A stretch of 39,792 nt of DNA from positions 570,278 through 610,069 of the forward strand of contig NZ_LN889802.1 in the NCBI RefSeq assembly GCF_900009145.1, given 5' to 3'. Positions 8,333-16,678 of this stretch are shown here, piece by piece. Both the position numbers and the translations under genes were made by a program. The notes under the pieces were generated by a model. It was not told the DNA's origin, did no database searches, and saw only the letters and a program-made list of their open reading frames with translations. This DNA is from Planktothrix tepida PCC 9214 (GTDB taxonomy: Bacteria > Cyanobacteriota > Cyanobacteriia > Cyanobacteriales > Microcoleaceae). Numbering within the stretch: the stretch's first letter is position 1; each line of letters opens with the position of its first letter.

Positions 8333-9157
8333 ATGAAAATACCCAAACCTCAAAGACTACAACCGAGATTAATTTTGGGGGTACTAGCTGGGGTATTATT
8401 CAGCAACACTGCTGTTATGATTCCCCAAGCAAAAGCGCACCATCCTAGCGCTTGCCCCCCATCCCCGGATTATATGAGAGTCCCTTCACCGATTCTCGAT
8501 TTTCCTAACGCGGATCGCACGGTATTCTGTGGAGAAGATCGTGTAATTCTGACCTACGGCCCTTTCCAAGTCCCCATCTTAATCAGTGAGTTAAAGACTT
8601 TTGCCGAAACTGGGGAAATGACCAAAACGATTAGCCAAATCGTTAAGGCCTCTAAAATCGAACCTGATACCCTTCGAGGTCTGATGACCTTAGAGGTCGG
8701 TTTTGATTTAGTACCTTTTACTTGCATTATCACCTCCCCAGAAGGTGAAGAATTAACGAATGCGGTGGGGAAAACGATTAGACTGCATCGCGGAAAACCC
8801 GGAATCTCGAATAGCACTGCTGCGATGAACGGGACAGCAATCCGTGCAGCCTTGATCAATGCCCTCAGTGCAGACGGGAAACTCTCTTTCTTGGATATTC
8901 TCGATAACTATCCCACCCCTGGAGCATACGTTGATATCGGCAATATTCCTGAGACAGTGGATAAAGTTAAGGGTCTAGCCGGGAATCTCGATTCTCTGTT
9001 TAAGAAAGCCTCTCAATATGGAAAAGCTGGGTGTTCACTGCAAGAAGTAAATTTCCCTCCTGCACCCCCAGCACCACCACCTGCACCCCGACCCCCACTA
9101 CCGCCACCCCCACCCCCACTACCGCCGCCACCACCCCCTGTCCGAGGTCTGTGGTAA
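8333..9157 (+). CDS. secreted DUF1400 protein with proline-rich tail
   Basis: A 274-residue protein with a signal peptide (LILGVLAGVLFSNTAVMIPQ, cleavage likely after AKA). The middle (about residues 60-225) matches the DUF1400 pattern found before some cyanobacterial alpha/beta hydrolases: VILTYGPFQVPILISELKTF, LTNAVGKTIRLHRG, AIRAALINALSADGKLSFLD and ILDNYPTPGAYVDI. No hydrolase domain follows. Instead the last 40 residues are almost pure proline with Ala and Leu (PPAPPAPPPAPRPPLPPPP...). The ATG at 8333 is preferred over the TTG two codons upstream. The product is probably periplasmic or cell-surface, with the tail as a spacer or binding rod; the function is unknown. Confidence 0.75.
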   Translation: MKIPKPQRLQPRLILGVLAGVLFSNTAVMIPQAKAHHPSACPPSPDYMRVPSPILDFPNADRTVFCGEDRVILTYGPFQVPILISELKTFAETGEMTKTISQIVKASKIEPDTLRGLMTLEVGFDLVPFTCIITSPEGEELTNAVGKTIRLHRGKPGISNSTAAMNGTAIRAALINALSADGKLSFLDILDNYPTPGAYVDIGNIPETVDKVKGLAGNLDSLFKKASQYGKAGCSLQEVNFPPAPPAPPPAPRPPLPPPPPPLPPPPPPVRGLW

Positions 9158-9268
9158 AGGTGTTGTTCTAAACTAACCTTTTTCTGTGGGTGATGCCATC
9201 TCTTCAAGGGGTGGCATCGTTTTGTAGAGTAGGAACGGTTGTTTCCTCTTTGTTGCGATCGCTTCAAT

Positions 9269-9520
9269 TTAAGTATGTTTCATCGTCTCCTCCTCTTTAT
9301 AGGGTTCTACGGCTTCAATATATTGACTATCCAGTAAGAAGGCTCCTTTGGAGAATAAAACCCCCCAATAGCCACCGGGTCGTCTATCAATCACAACACC
9401 GACTTCACCGAGTTTAATCACACTTGATGGCCGTAAAATTGGCATGGGTTCGGCTGTTTTCACATAGGGAGGAATGGCAATCACTCTTACTTTTTGCCGG
9501 ATTTCAAACTCTTTTTCCAT
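9269..9520 (-). CDS. sipA: SipA-like regulatory protein (DUF3148)
   Basis: An 83-residue protein reading MEKEFEIRQKVRVIAIPPYV, then KTAEPMPILRPSSVIKLGEV, then RRPGGYWGVLFSKGAFLLDS and QYIEAVE. This is the DUF3148/SipA family of small SH3-like beta-barrel proteins. SipA was found as a protein that binds and stimulates the sensor kinase NblS in Synechococcus, linking it to high-light and nutrient-stress control. The ATG at 9520 is chosen over the TTG at 9526. It is convergent with the DUF1400 gene and divergent from rbfA. A HIP1 octamer lies just beyond its stop, at 9255-9262. Confidence 0.87.
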   Translation of the reverse strand: MEKEFEIRQKVRVIAIPPYVKTAEPMPILRPSSVIKLGEVGVVIDRRPGGYWGVLFSKGAFLLDSQYIEAVEPYKEEETMKHT

Positions 9521-9664
9521 TAACAAACCCAGAAATGATCTTCAATCCGTAAGATATCATGGGGCTTAATCCCCCAATTATCGGGATTTTAGCGGTCAAA
9601 TGAGAAATAAGCACGTTAAACTTGAGACAGTGGAAGAATAAGACTGTTTGAGGGGGTCGTAATC

Positions 9665-10063
9665 ATGGCTACAGATCGTCGAGTGTCCCGTGTGGCTTCA
9701 CAAATTAAACGGGAGGTCAGTCAGATCCTGATTGATGGGATTAAAGATGACCGTGTTGGCAGTGGTCTGGTGAGTATTACGGATGTAGATGTTTCAGGTG
9801 ATCTACAACACGCCAAAATTTTTGTCAGTATTTATGGGACGGAAGAGGCTAGACGAGAAACGATGGAAGGGTTAAAGTCTGCAACGGGTTATATCCGTTC
9901 CTATTTAGGTCAGCGCGTTCGTTTGCGTCGTACTCCAGAAGTGATTTTTTTAGAAGATCGTTCCTTGGAACGGGGAGACAAAATGTTAACCTTATTAAAC
10001 GAAATTGCCCACAACCGCAAACCTGACGAAGAAGACTTTAGTGATTATGGGGAAGAGGAGTAG
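9665..10063 (+). CDS. rbfA: 30S ribosome-binding factor A
   Basis: A 132-residue RbfA, a KH-fold factor that binds the 30S subunit and aids late 16S rRNA 5'-end maturation and cold adaptation. The family pattern is clear: [20 protein letters not shown] at the N-terminus, [20 protein letters not shown], the [20 protein letters not shown] core and [13 protein letters not shown]. The C-terminus is acidic ([13 protein letters not shown]). The ATG at 9665 gives the usual N-terminus. An octamer repeat tract begins directly after the stop codon. Confidence 0.95.
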   Translation: MATDRRVSRVASQIKREVSQILIDGIKDDRVGSGLVSITDVDVSGDLQHAKIFVSIYGTEEARRETMEGLKSATGYIRSYLGQRVRLRRTPEVIFLEDRSLERGDKMLTLLNEIAHNRKPDEEDFSDYGEEE

Positions 10064-10069
10064 AAGGCA

Positions 10070-10130
10070 GGGGACAAGGGGACAGGGGGACAAGGGGACA
10101 AGGGGACAAGGGGATAAGGGGATAAGGGGA
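10070..10130 (+). repeat. GGGGACAA/GGGGATAA octamer tandem tract
   Basis: About seven G-rich units with a period near 8 (GGGGACAA, then GGGGATAA) follow the rbfA stop. They lead into GGAGCGGGGGAGAG and AATTAAC, the same kind of purine tract and linker seen in the composite repeats around grxD-bolA. Confidence 0.8.
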
Positions 10131-10200
10131 GCGGGGGAGAGAAAAAAATAATTAACGCTCCTTATTCTGTACTGTGTAACTGTCAATCGTCAGCCAACAC

Positions 10201-10235
10201 TGATAACTGATAACTGATAACTGATAACTGATAAC
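10201..10235 (+). repeat. TGATAAC heptamer, five perfect copies
   Basis: Five perfect tandem TGATAAC units end 9 nt before the ATG of the glycosidase gene at 10245. They occupy the place where a Shine-Dalgarno would sit; none is visible. Confidence 0.95.
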
Positions 10236-10244
10236 TGCCCATTT

Positions 10245-11849
10245 ATGACTCTTTCTTTAGCAGAACAAGTAGCCCAGATGGTCGTGGTGCGCGCCTCTGG
10301 TTTTTTATTTGATCATCAAATTCGTTATTCCCTTTGGGAACCTCCGGCCCAGCGCTTGCAATATTGGTTACAGGATTTGGGCGTGGGAGGAGTCATTTTA
10401 GTGGATGGGAGTGTGGCGGAATTGGCGGCTCGGACTCAATTATTGCAATCCTGGGCTAAATTTCCGTTATTGGTGGCTGCCGATGTGGAAGAGGGGGTCG
10501 GTCAGAGATTTGCAGGGGCGACTTGGTTTCCGCCTCTGATGGCAATTGGGGCGTTAGCAAATCAATCCCTGGAACAAGCCGAATTTTATGCGGAAAAAAT
10601 GGGGGCGATTACCGCCCAAGAAGCTCTGACGGTAGGCTTAAATTGGATATTAGCTCCGGTCGTAGATGTTAATAATAATCCTAAAAATCCGGTGATTAAT
10701 GTTCGTTCTTTTGGGGAAACTCCAGAACGGGTGAGTCAGTTAGCAACGGCTTTTATTCGGGGATGTCAAGGTTATCCGGTATTAACAACAGCGAAACATT
10801 TTCCGGGTCATGGAGATACGGCGATTGATTCCCATTTAGAATTACCTGTAATTCCCCACGCGGATGAACGTTTAGCTCAGGTGGAATTACCCCCTTTTAT
10901 TGCGAGTATGGCATCGGGGGTGGATGCGGTGATGATGGCGCATTTATTAATTCCCGCTTGGGATACGGAACGTCCGGCTACCTTATCTCCGGCCATTGTT
11001 CAGGGTCAATTAAGACAACGGTTAGGGTTTGAGGGGTTGGTGGTGACCGATGCTTTAGTGATGGGGGCGATCGCTAAACAATATAGTCCCGAAGAGGCGG
11101 CGATTTTAGCGGTTGAAGCGGGGGCGGATATTTTATTAATGCCCCTTGATCCCCAAGTAACGATTAAAGCTGTTTGTACGGCGGTGGCTGAGGGTCGGAT
11201 TTCTCGTGAACGAATTGAAGTATCTGTGCAGCGAATTTGGCAGGCAAAAGCCAAGGTATTTCCAGACTGGCAACGGTCGGAGTCCTATTGTTTCCCGCAT
11301 CGAGATCCCAAGACTTTATTTGATTCCCTATCTCAACCGACCTCTCAACAACTGGTGAGGACAATTTTACAGGATTCTCTAAAACAGGGAGGAACCTTAC
11401 CGTTAGTTCTTCCTCAGACTCCGCAACCGATGCGAAATTTGGTGATTGTCGATGATTTGCTCAATTGTGGGATTTTAGGAAATCATACCCCGGCGATCGC
11501 TCGTCCAGCCCAGTTGGGTTATCGGTTACAACTGGTTGATTGTCATGCTCCGGTATCTTCGGATTCGCAAAATGATTCATCACTCCGTATTTCTTCTGAT
11601 CCGACCTTACTGCAAGTCTTTATTCGCGCGAATGCCTTCCGTGATAGTTCAGGGTTAACGCAAATTGCTCAAGATTGGTTAAATATTCTATTAAGACAGA
11701 ATCAGTTACAGGGGCTTGTAATTTACGGAAGTCCCTACACCCTAGAACAGTTTTTACCTCAAATTCCCCCTAAAACTCCTTTTGTTTTCTCCTATGGTCA
11801 AACGTCGGTTGCACAAGAGATTGCATTAAAAGTTCTCTGGGGAATTTAA
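10245..11849 (+). CDS. glycoside hydrolase family 3, beta-N-acetylhexosaminidase (NagZ-like)
   Basis: A 534-residue GH3 protein. The N-terminal barrel (to about residue 340) shows the family hallmarks: VAADVEEGVGQRF, GLNWILAPVVDVNNNPKNPV, and KHFPGHGDTAIDSHLELPVI, the NagZ-type loop with the general-acid His/Asp pair. The nucleophile Asp lies in GLVVTDALVMGAI. About 190 further residues form a weakly conserved C-terminal domain. The likely reaction is release of N-acetylglucosamine from muropeptides in peptidoglycan recycling or remodelling. It lacks a signal peptide, so it is probably cytoplasmic. TGATAAC repeats sit directly upstream of the start. Substrate preference is inferred from the loop motif. 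Confidence 0.87.
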   Translation: MTLSLAEQVAQMVVVRASGFLFDHQIRYSLWEPPAQRLQYWLQDLGVGGVILVDGSVAELAARTQLLQSWAKFPLLVAADVEEGVGQRFAGATWFPPLMAIGALANQSLEQAEFYAEKMGAITAQEALTVGLNWILAPVVDVNNNPKNPVINVRSFGETPERVSQLATAFIRGCQGYPVLTTAKHFPGHGDTAIDSHLELPVIPHADERLAQVELPPFIASMASGVDAVMMAHLLIPAWDTERPATLSPAIVQGQLRQRLGFEGLVVTDALVMGAIAKQYSPEEAAILAVEAGADILLMPLDPQVTIKAVCTAVAEGRISRERIEVSVQRIWQAKAKVFPDWQRSESYCFPHRDPKTLFDSLSQPTSQQLVRTILQDSLKQGGTLPLVLPQTPQPMRNLVIVDDLLNCGILGNHTPAIARPAQLGYRLQLVDCHAPVSSDSQNDSSLRISSDPTLLQVFIRANAFRDSSGLTQIAQDWLNILLRQNQLQGLVIYGSPYTLEQFLPQIPPKTPFVFSYGQTSVAQEIALKVLWGI

Positions 11850-11942
11850 GAAAAAGTTAAGAATAGTGTCTGATCATCAATCCAGACGGTGATCACAGAA
11901 AAACTTCGGAAGGCTTAACCTACGTCCTGGGCGTATGTCTAG

Positions 11943-11972
11943 GGGCTTTTCAGATTTTTATGGAAAAAGCCC
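11943..11972 (+). promoter_or_regulatory. stem-loop in the leader before the DUF4327 gene
   Basis: GGGCTTTT at 11943 pairs with AAAAAGCCC ending at 11972 around a loop of about 13 nt. It lies 94 nt after the glycosidase stop and 110 nt before the DUF4327 ATG. No T-run follows, so it is either a weak terminator or part of a structured leader. The 232-bp space holds nothing else I can name. Confidence 0.35.
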
Positions 11973-12081
11973 TGGTATTTGTATTGGCTTATACTGAAAA
12001 AAAACCTTTCCTAAAATCAATTTTTCGATTATATTAATAGTGATGCCAAAAACTTCTCCGGCAACCCCAAGAGGGCGAACT

Positions 12082-12306
12082 ATGACTTACACCACTGTCC
12101 AATATTCATTAGATGTGATCAAAGACGAAGCCCGCCAACTCGTCACCAAGGGAATTGTGAGCCGTCAGCAACCCATCTATACACTTTGCCAATATATTCC
12201 AGCGCGGGAATGGGCTTGTGTGGAGTGTGAGTTGGAAGAGTGCAATTTCTTGCTCAGAGATCGAATTGGCGACTTAATTGGCCATGAAACCTGGGATAAC
12301 GATTAA
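12082..12306 (+). CDS. DUF4327 family protein
   Basis: A 74-residue protein: MTYTTVQYSLDVIKDEARQL, then SRQQPIYTLCQYIPAREWAC, then VECELEECNFLLRDRIGDLI. It belongs to the cyanobacterial DUF4327 family. Three Cys residues lie in the central part (LCQY, ACVECELEEC), so a metal or redox role is possible but unproven. The frame is open upstream to 12040. The ATG at 12082 has AGAGGG about 6 nt upstream and gives the family's usual length, so it is preferred. No partner gene is evident. Confidence 0.8.
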   Translation: MTYTTVQYSLDVIKDEARQLVTKGIVSRQQPIYTLCQYIPAREWACVECELEECNFLLRDRIGDLIGHETWDND

Positions 12307-12761
12307 AATCTCGACTGAATTTTAAAACACAAAAGATTTTTCACACTTTTTAGTTCGCTAAATGTTGGCTCCTGCATCTGTAGTCTCAAATTTATGGGTC
12401 TACTGATCCAGGTCAAGTTAGAAACTCAATCTATTGGCTCTTTCAAGCCTTGCTGATTTCCGATGTCTTAAGTCTAAAATATCTTGAATTCGTAATCAAT
12501 GAGTTGACTTAGGATTAATCCTGGCAGTTTGAAGGAACCTTCCTCAAGATCTGAGATTTGGGAACGAATAATAAAGTTAAAATTTAAGCTCGTGCGATGT
12601 GGTATCGATGGCAGTATGAAATTGAACAATTTCAGGATAGATTCTGCGATTAGATATCAAGCAATAAGACTGAAAACGATAATCCCGCCCGTTCCTCTGG
12701 AGCCCAATTCCGATCAATTCTGATCCCAATAGTTGAGTTTTGGAGGCGGGATTAATCGTTA
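12307..12761. other. intergenic region with a spaced inverted repeat
   Basis: This 455-bp space shows no credible gene; a 64-codon frame at 12529-12723 lacks family features and a ribosome site. CGATAATCCCGCC at 12677-12689 is nearly the reverse complement of GGCGGGATTAATCG at 12745-12758 (one extra A). The second arm ends just beyond the stop of the minus-strand gene at 12762, so the pair could form a long hairpin at its 3' end. Confidence 0.4.
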
Positions 12762-13163
12762 TTAGTGAGAAGAATTGGATTCGCGTAGGTGTTTTAATTC
12801 ATCTCGTAACTCGGCGATTTGAGTTGTGAGGTCTTGAATTTCCCGGATAGGTTCTGGGTCAGACCCACTTGGAACTGTTGAGGGATAGGGAACAGAAGAC
12901 GAAGTTGTTACCGTTGTTGTGTCTGTATTAACGTTCTGATGACGTTGAGAAAGGATCGTATCCACAAAATTGCGAGCTTCTTGCTCGGTCATTTTTCCTT
13001 TTTCAGCCCATTCATCAGCTAATTCGCTAACCTGTGACTGAATTTTTCCGAGATTCTCATTGCGTTTGTAAGGATCTTGTAGGATCTCAATCAGGGAAGA
13101 AGTCGCGCCAAGGGTGACGCGAAATCCTTTGTGGAGTAGGTCGGTTAAGTGTTCAGGATTCAT
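12762..13163 (-). CDS. phasin-like conserved protein with C-terminal coiled coil
   Basis: A 133-residue protein. The N-terminal half (MNPEHLTDLLHKGFRVTLGA, then LIEILQDPYKRNENLGKI, then ELADEWAEKGKMTEQEARNF) resembles the helical phasin/PhaF-like family and related cyanobacterial proteins. A Thr/Ser/Pro-rich linker follows (residues about 80-105). The end (IQDLTTQIAELRDELKHLRE) has clear coiled-coil heptads. The ATG at 13163 is preferred to the TTG at 13184. No membrane segment or catalytic motif is visible. A granule-associated or structural role is only an analogy. Confidence 0.65.
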   Translation of the reverse strand: MNPEHLTDLLHKGFRVTLGATSSLIEILQDPYKRNENLGKIQSQVSELADEWAEKGKMTEQEARNFVDTILSQRHQNVNTDTTTVTTSSSVPYPSTVPSGSDPEPIREIQDLTTQIAELRDELKHLRESNSSH

Positions 13164-13290
13164 CAGAATCAAAACATTCCTCAATTTAGATAGGATTCAA
13201 GCTTGAATGTGATCAGCGTTTGGTAGATTTGTTCGGGATGAGTTAGCCTAAGCCAAAAAAAGCCCGATTTTGCTTGTATATTCTAACAAC

Positions 13291-13647
13291 TTATTCCCTT
13301 ACTTGGTCGAGGTATTGATTCACATCATCAATAATTCGGGTGAGTTCCGCTTCAGTCATGAGTTTAATGCGTTCATCGCGGACTGTAATCAAGACTTTCG
13401 CCGCAAAGGGACTTGGCCAAATATTAGGGTTACAAAAAACTTCTAAAAAAATATCCCCGGTATATTGATATTCAATCGGTTTTTGAGGGGTGGGTTTACC
13501 ACTTCCTGGAGTTGTTTTTGCCGCCACCGCTTTGAGTTTTTGCATGATTTCATCGAGCACCCCTTTTAAATTCTGGGCGGCTTCGGGGGTAAACCGCAGA
13601 GAGACAGAACCTTGAGTTAAATTGAGTGTGAGTGGAGAAGCAGACAT
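13291..13647 (-). CDS. conserved cyanobacterial hypothetical protein
   Basis: A 118-residue soluble protein of unknown function. It begins MSASPLTLNLTQGSVSLRFT and contains EAAQNLKGVLDEIMQKLKAV, a Pro/Lys-rich linker (PGSGKPTPQKP), then IEYQYTGDIFLEVFCNPNIW and a C-terminal helix (ELTRIIDDVNQYLDQVRE). The ATG at 13647 is chosen over a TTG five codons upstream. It shares strand and neighbourhood with the phasin-like gene, 127 bp apart, so cotranscription is possible. I do not recognise a named domain. Confidence 0.6.
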   Translation of the reverse strand: MSASPLTLNLTQGSVSLRFTPEAAQNLKGVLDEIMQKLKAVAAKTTPGSGKPTPQKPIEYQYTGDIFLEVFCNPNIWPSPFAAKVLITVRDERIKLMTEAELTRIIDDVNQYLDQVRE

Positions 13648-13804
13648 AGAAAACCTATTCAAAACAACACTTAAAATCCTTTAATCTGATTTTACTGTTA
13701 AGTTAACCGAAATGAAAATTAATTTCAATAGCTAATTTAATTAGAGAAGATGATATTCTAAAAAAAGTTTTCCTTTAGCCTCAAAGTTTCAAAGGGGAGG
13801 TTTT

Positions 13805-14722
13805 ATGGTTCAGGATAATCGTTCAAAAATTCAATGGGTTTTATTACTAACACTCGGTTTAAATCTGTTAGTCATGGCGATTAAAGTGATTATCGGAACC
13901 ATAACAGGGTCTTTGAGCTTACTCGCTGATGCCCTCCATAGTGTAACAGATAGTGCTAATAATGTTTTAGGGTTAGTTACGAATCATTTTGCCTCTCCCA
14001 AACCGGATCGAGAACATCCCTATGGACATCAAAAATTCGATGCGTTAGGGGCTTTGGGTGTTGGTGTTTTTTTGGGAATTGCCTGTTTTCAAATTTTAAG
14101 TGGAGCCGTGGAACGAGTTTTTAGAGGAGGTGAACCTGTCAAAATTTCTCCTCATGAATTATGGATTTTGTTGATTGTTTTAGGGATTAATATTTTTGTA
14201 GCTTATTATGAACGGACTGCTGGACAGCGTTTAGGCAGTGCTGTTTTAGTAGCCGATGCTAAACATACAATGAGTGATGTTTGGATAACCATTATGGTGC
14301 TTGGAGGATTAATTGGAATTTGGCAAGGAGAAGTTTGGAATTTGCCTAAATTGCAATATTTAGATGTAATTTTAGCGTTTCCCGTAGCCTTATTAGTATT
14401 TAAAAGTGGCTGGAGTGTATTAACAGAAAATTTGCCTTGGTTAGTCGATCAAATGGTGATTGATCCCGAAACCATTAAAGAGATTGCCATGTCTGTTCCC
14501 GGTGTCGTAAATTGCCATAATATTGCGTCTCGTGGGATGATTGGACGGCAAGTTTTTATTGAAATGCACATGATTGTGGAAGCAACAGATGTAGAAACAG
14601 CCCACAGTATTACAGAAGCAGTTGAAACAGAATTAGAAAACCGTTTTAGTCCGGTCAGAATTTTAATTCATGTTGAACCCCCCCAATATCAATCGGAACA
14701 AATTACCTATGAGTCTCAATAG
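13805..14722 (+). CDS. cation diffusion facilitator (CDF) family metal transporter
   Basis: A 305-residue CDF transporter that exports divalent metal ions (Zn, Fe, Mn or Co) by proton antiport. Six membrane segments are predicted. The metal-site residues are Asp42 and Asp49 (LLADALHSVTDSANN) in TM2, and His154 and Asp158 (ADAKHTMSDVW) in TM5. That gives a Asp-Asp/His-Asp site, seen in Zn and some Fe/Mn members. A cytoplasmic domain follows (VPGVVNCHNIASRGMIGRQV, then VRILIHVEPP). GGGGAGG precedes the ATG at 13805. It stands alone between a divergent gene and phhB. Substrate cannot be fixed from sequence. Confidence 0.92.
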   Translation: MVQDNRSKIQWVLLLTLGLNLLVMAIKVIIGTITGSLSLLADALHSVTDSANNVLGLVTNHFASPKPDREHPYGHQKFDALGALGVGVFLGIACFQILSGAVERVFRGGEPVKISPHELWILLIVLGINIFVAYYERTAGQRLGSAVLVADAKHTMSDVWITIMVLGGLIGIWQGEVWNLPKLQYLDVILAFPVALLVFKSGWSVLTENLPWLVDQMVIDPETIKEIAMSVPGVVNCHNIASRGMIGRQVFIEMHMIVEATDVETAHSITEAVETELENRFSPVRILIHVEPPQYQSEQITYESQ

Positions 14723-14843
14723 GCAAAGATGAAACCGCAAAATTCTCTCTGTAGATAGATAATATTTAATCCGTTTTTTTTTATGCTGATTCAATAAATA
14801 AGTTTAAAAATCAAACTTAATTGATTATATTAAGGAGATAAAA

Positions 14844-15191
14844 ATGACATCTTTAACTCAACAAAGGTGTGAGGCTTGCCATCAAAAATCAACTCCCGTG
14901 AGTTTAGAGGAAATTGCTGCCCTCAAACCTCAAATTCCTTATTGGCATTTAATTGAAGTAGATGGAGAATCCCGACTACAAAGATCTTATTCATTCCCAG
15001 ATTTTAAAACGGCTTTAGCTTTTACAAATCAAGTGGGTGAAATTGCTGAATTAGAAAATCATCATCCTGCTTTATTAACAGAATATGGAAAAGTTACGGT
15101 AACTTGGTGGACTCATGCTATTTCAGGGTTACATCAAAATGACTTTATTATGGCAGCTAAAACCGATGATTTAGCAGGCGTTAAGAATTAA
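14844..15191 (+). CDS. 4a-hydroxytetrahydrobiopterin dehydratase (PCD/DCoH)
   Basis: A 115-residue pterin-4a-carbinolamine dehydratase that dehydrates 4a-hydroxytetrahydropterin. The active-site signature is present: [20 protein letters not shown] with His73 and His74, and His91 in [17 protein letters not shown]. The N-terminus carries a CxxC pair (CEACHQ). AAGGAG lies about 7 nt before the ATG at 14844. No phenylalanine hydroxylase is nearby. In cyanobacteria these enzymes often stand alone and may act on molybdopterin or other pterins (inference). Confidence 0.92.
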   Translation: MTSLTQQRCEACHQKSTPVSLEEIAALKPQIPYWHLIEVDGESRLQRSYSFPDFKTALAFTNQVGEIAELENHHPALLTEYGKVTVTWWTHAISGLHQNDFIMAAKTDDLAGVKN

Positions 15192-15280
15192 AAATTACGA
15201 ATTACTCATTAGGAGTAAGATGCTTAATGATTTCCCTATTTCCTATTATTAATTATAACAGCTTATCTCCTTTAAGATGA

Positions 15281-16183
15281 ATGAAAAAGCAAGTCTATTC
15301 TGCAAATCGTTCAAAATCTTGGTCTTTTGAGTGCCAAGAACTGGTGCGAGGAATGTCCGGGGGATTTTTATTTGGAATTCCCCTGTTATATACAATGGAA
15401 GTTTGGCAAATTGGTTCCTTTACAGAACCCCCTTTAATGCTAACGCTATTGGGAATTACCTACTTTGTTGTGTTTTTATTAAACCGAGTCTCTGGATTTC
15501 GTCGTCATCAACAGAAAACGTTAAAAAATACACTTTTAGAAAGTGTTGAAGCTTTGGCTATTGGGTTAGTTTGTACCACCTTAATTTTAATATTACTAAA
15601 AGAAATTAATCAAAAGACTCCCCTCAATGAAGCTCTGGGAAAAATTATTTTAGAAAGCATTCCCTTTGCCATTGGTGCTGCGTTAGCTGAGTTAATGTTA
15701 AGTGATGAACCCTCTAAACCTTCCTCATCATCTCAACAGAAAAAGCCCGAAAAATCCACTTTTTTGAAAGCGCATAAAATCAATTTAAAAGACACAGTGG
15801 ATGATATCAGTGCTACCTTTATTGGAGCGATGTTTATTGCCTTTAATATTGCGCCTACGGATGAAGTGCGGATTCTTGCGGGTGCAACTTCTCCTCCTGG
15901 GTTAATTGCTATTATTATAGCCTCTTTAATCATTTCCTATGGAATTGTTTTTGCGGCGGGTTTTATCAATCAACAAAAGCGTCATCATCAGCAAGGATTA
16001 TTTCAATCGCCCCACACCGAAACCATTTTTTCTTATTTAATTTCTCTAATCGCTTCCGTTTTTATGCTGTGGTTCTTTCAGAAATTAAATTTTAGTGATC
16101 CTTGGTTTTTATGGCTACGCTCGACTTTAATTTTAGGCCTTCCGGCAACCGTTGGAGGAGCAGCAGGACGTTTAGCAATATGA
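15281..16183 (+). CDS. TIGR02587 family integral membrane protein (DUF2391)
   Basis: A 300-residue membrane protein with about seven predicted transmembrane helices. It opens with a soluble stretch and then LVRGMSGGFLFGIPLLYTME, the typical start of the TIGR02587 family. Other landmarks are LLESVEALAIGLVCTTLILI, DTVDDISATFIGAMFIAFNI, and a Gly-rich C-terminal helix (TLILGLPATVGGAAGRLAI). A hydrophilic Ser/Lys linker lies near residues 145-165. The stop overlaps the next start as ATGA, so the two are translationally coupled. The family's function is unknown; it is known for occurring with TIGR02588. Confidence 0.85.
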   Translation: MKKQVYSANRSKSWSFECQELVRGMSGGFLFGIPLLYTMEVWQIGSFTEPPLMLTLLGITYFVVFLLNRVSGFRRHQQKTLKNTLLESVEALAIGLVCTTLILILLKEINQKTPLNEALGKIILESIPFAIGAALAELMLSDEPSKPSSSSQQKKPEKSTFLKAHKINLKDTVDDISATFIGAMFIAFNIAPTDEVRILAGATSPPGLIAIIIASLIISYGIVFAAGFINQQKRHHQQGLFQSPHTETIFSYLISLIASVFMLWFFQKLNFSDPWFLWLRSTLILGLPATVGGAAGRLAI

Positions 16184-16596
16184 TTAAAGATGATATATCG
16201 AATCAAAATTCATCAGAATCGAATTTCTCAATAGCTGAAAAATTTAGCTTTAGTATTGCTATCGTTATTCTGGGACTGTTGTTGGGATTGGTAATTTATA
16301 GTTGGCGAATTCAAAAACATAAACCTCCAGTTTTAACCTTGGGTCAACGGGAAATGATACGCCAAGAACAGGAACAATTTTATATACCCTTTACCGTCAT
16401 CAATGAAGGAGGAGAAACCGCACAATCAGTACAAGTAATTGGAGAATTTTACTTGAATGGAACAGTCATTGAACAGGGAGAACAACAAATTGATTATCTT
16501 TCTGGCGGAGAATCAGCATCAGGTGCATTTATTTTCAGTCATAACCCCCAAGAAGGAGAAGTTAGAATTCGAGTCGCCAGTTATAAGTTACCGTGA
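16180..16596 (+). CDS. TIGR02588 family protein
   Basis: A 138-residue protein with one N-terminal membrane segment (FSIAIVILGLLLGLVIYSW) and a C-terminal beta-rich domain facing away from the membrane (FYIPFTVINEGGETAQSVQV, then GEFYLNGTVIEQGEQQ). It resembles an immunoglobulin-like or CARDB-like fold. It starts at the ATG at 16180, whose last bases form the TGA stop of the upstream TIGR02587 gene. The two families are described as an obligate pair of unknown function. The frame is open further upstream inside the first gene, but that extension is unlikely. Confidence 0.83.
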   Translation: MIKDDISNQNSSESNFSIAEKFSFSIAIVILGLLLGLVIYSWRIQKHKPPVLTLGQREMIRQEQEQFYIPFTVINEGGETAQSVQVIGEFYLNGTVIEQGEQQIDYLSGGESASGAFIFSHNPQEGEVRIRVASYKLP

Positions 16597-16678
16597 GACT
16601 GATTCATTAAATAAAAACAATTTCCTCCCCTGAGTAATGGGAGAGGAAATAAAATCGAATCCGGTAAAATTAATTCCC

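Noticed and set aside
9013-9267. Minus-strand frame with poly-glycine (GGGGGGSGGGGGG)
   Set aside because: It is the shadow of the proline codons of the DUF1400 protein's tail.
10201-10235. Heptamer tracts as a CRISPR array
   Set aside because: Units are 7 bp with no spacers; no cas genes are present.
12529-12723. 64-codon frame as a gene
   Set aside because: It lacks a ribosome site, has no family features and overlaps an arm of the inverted repeat.
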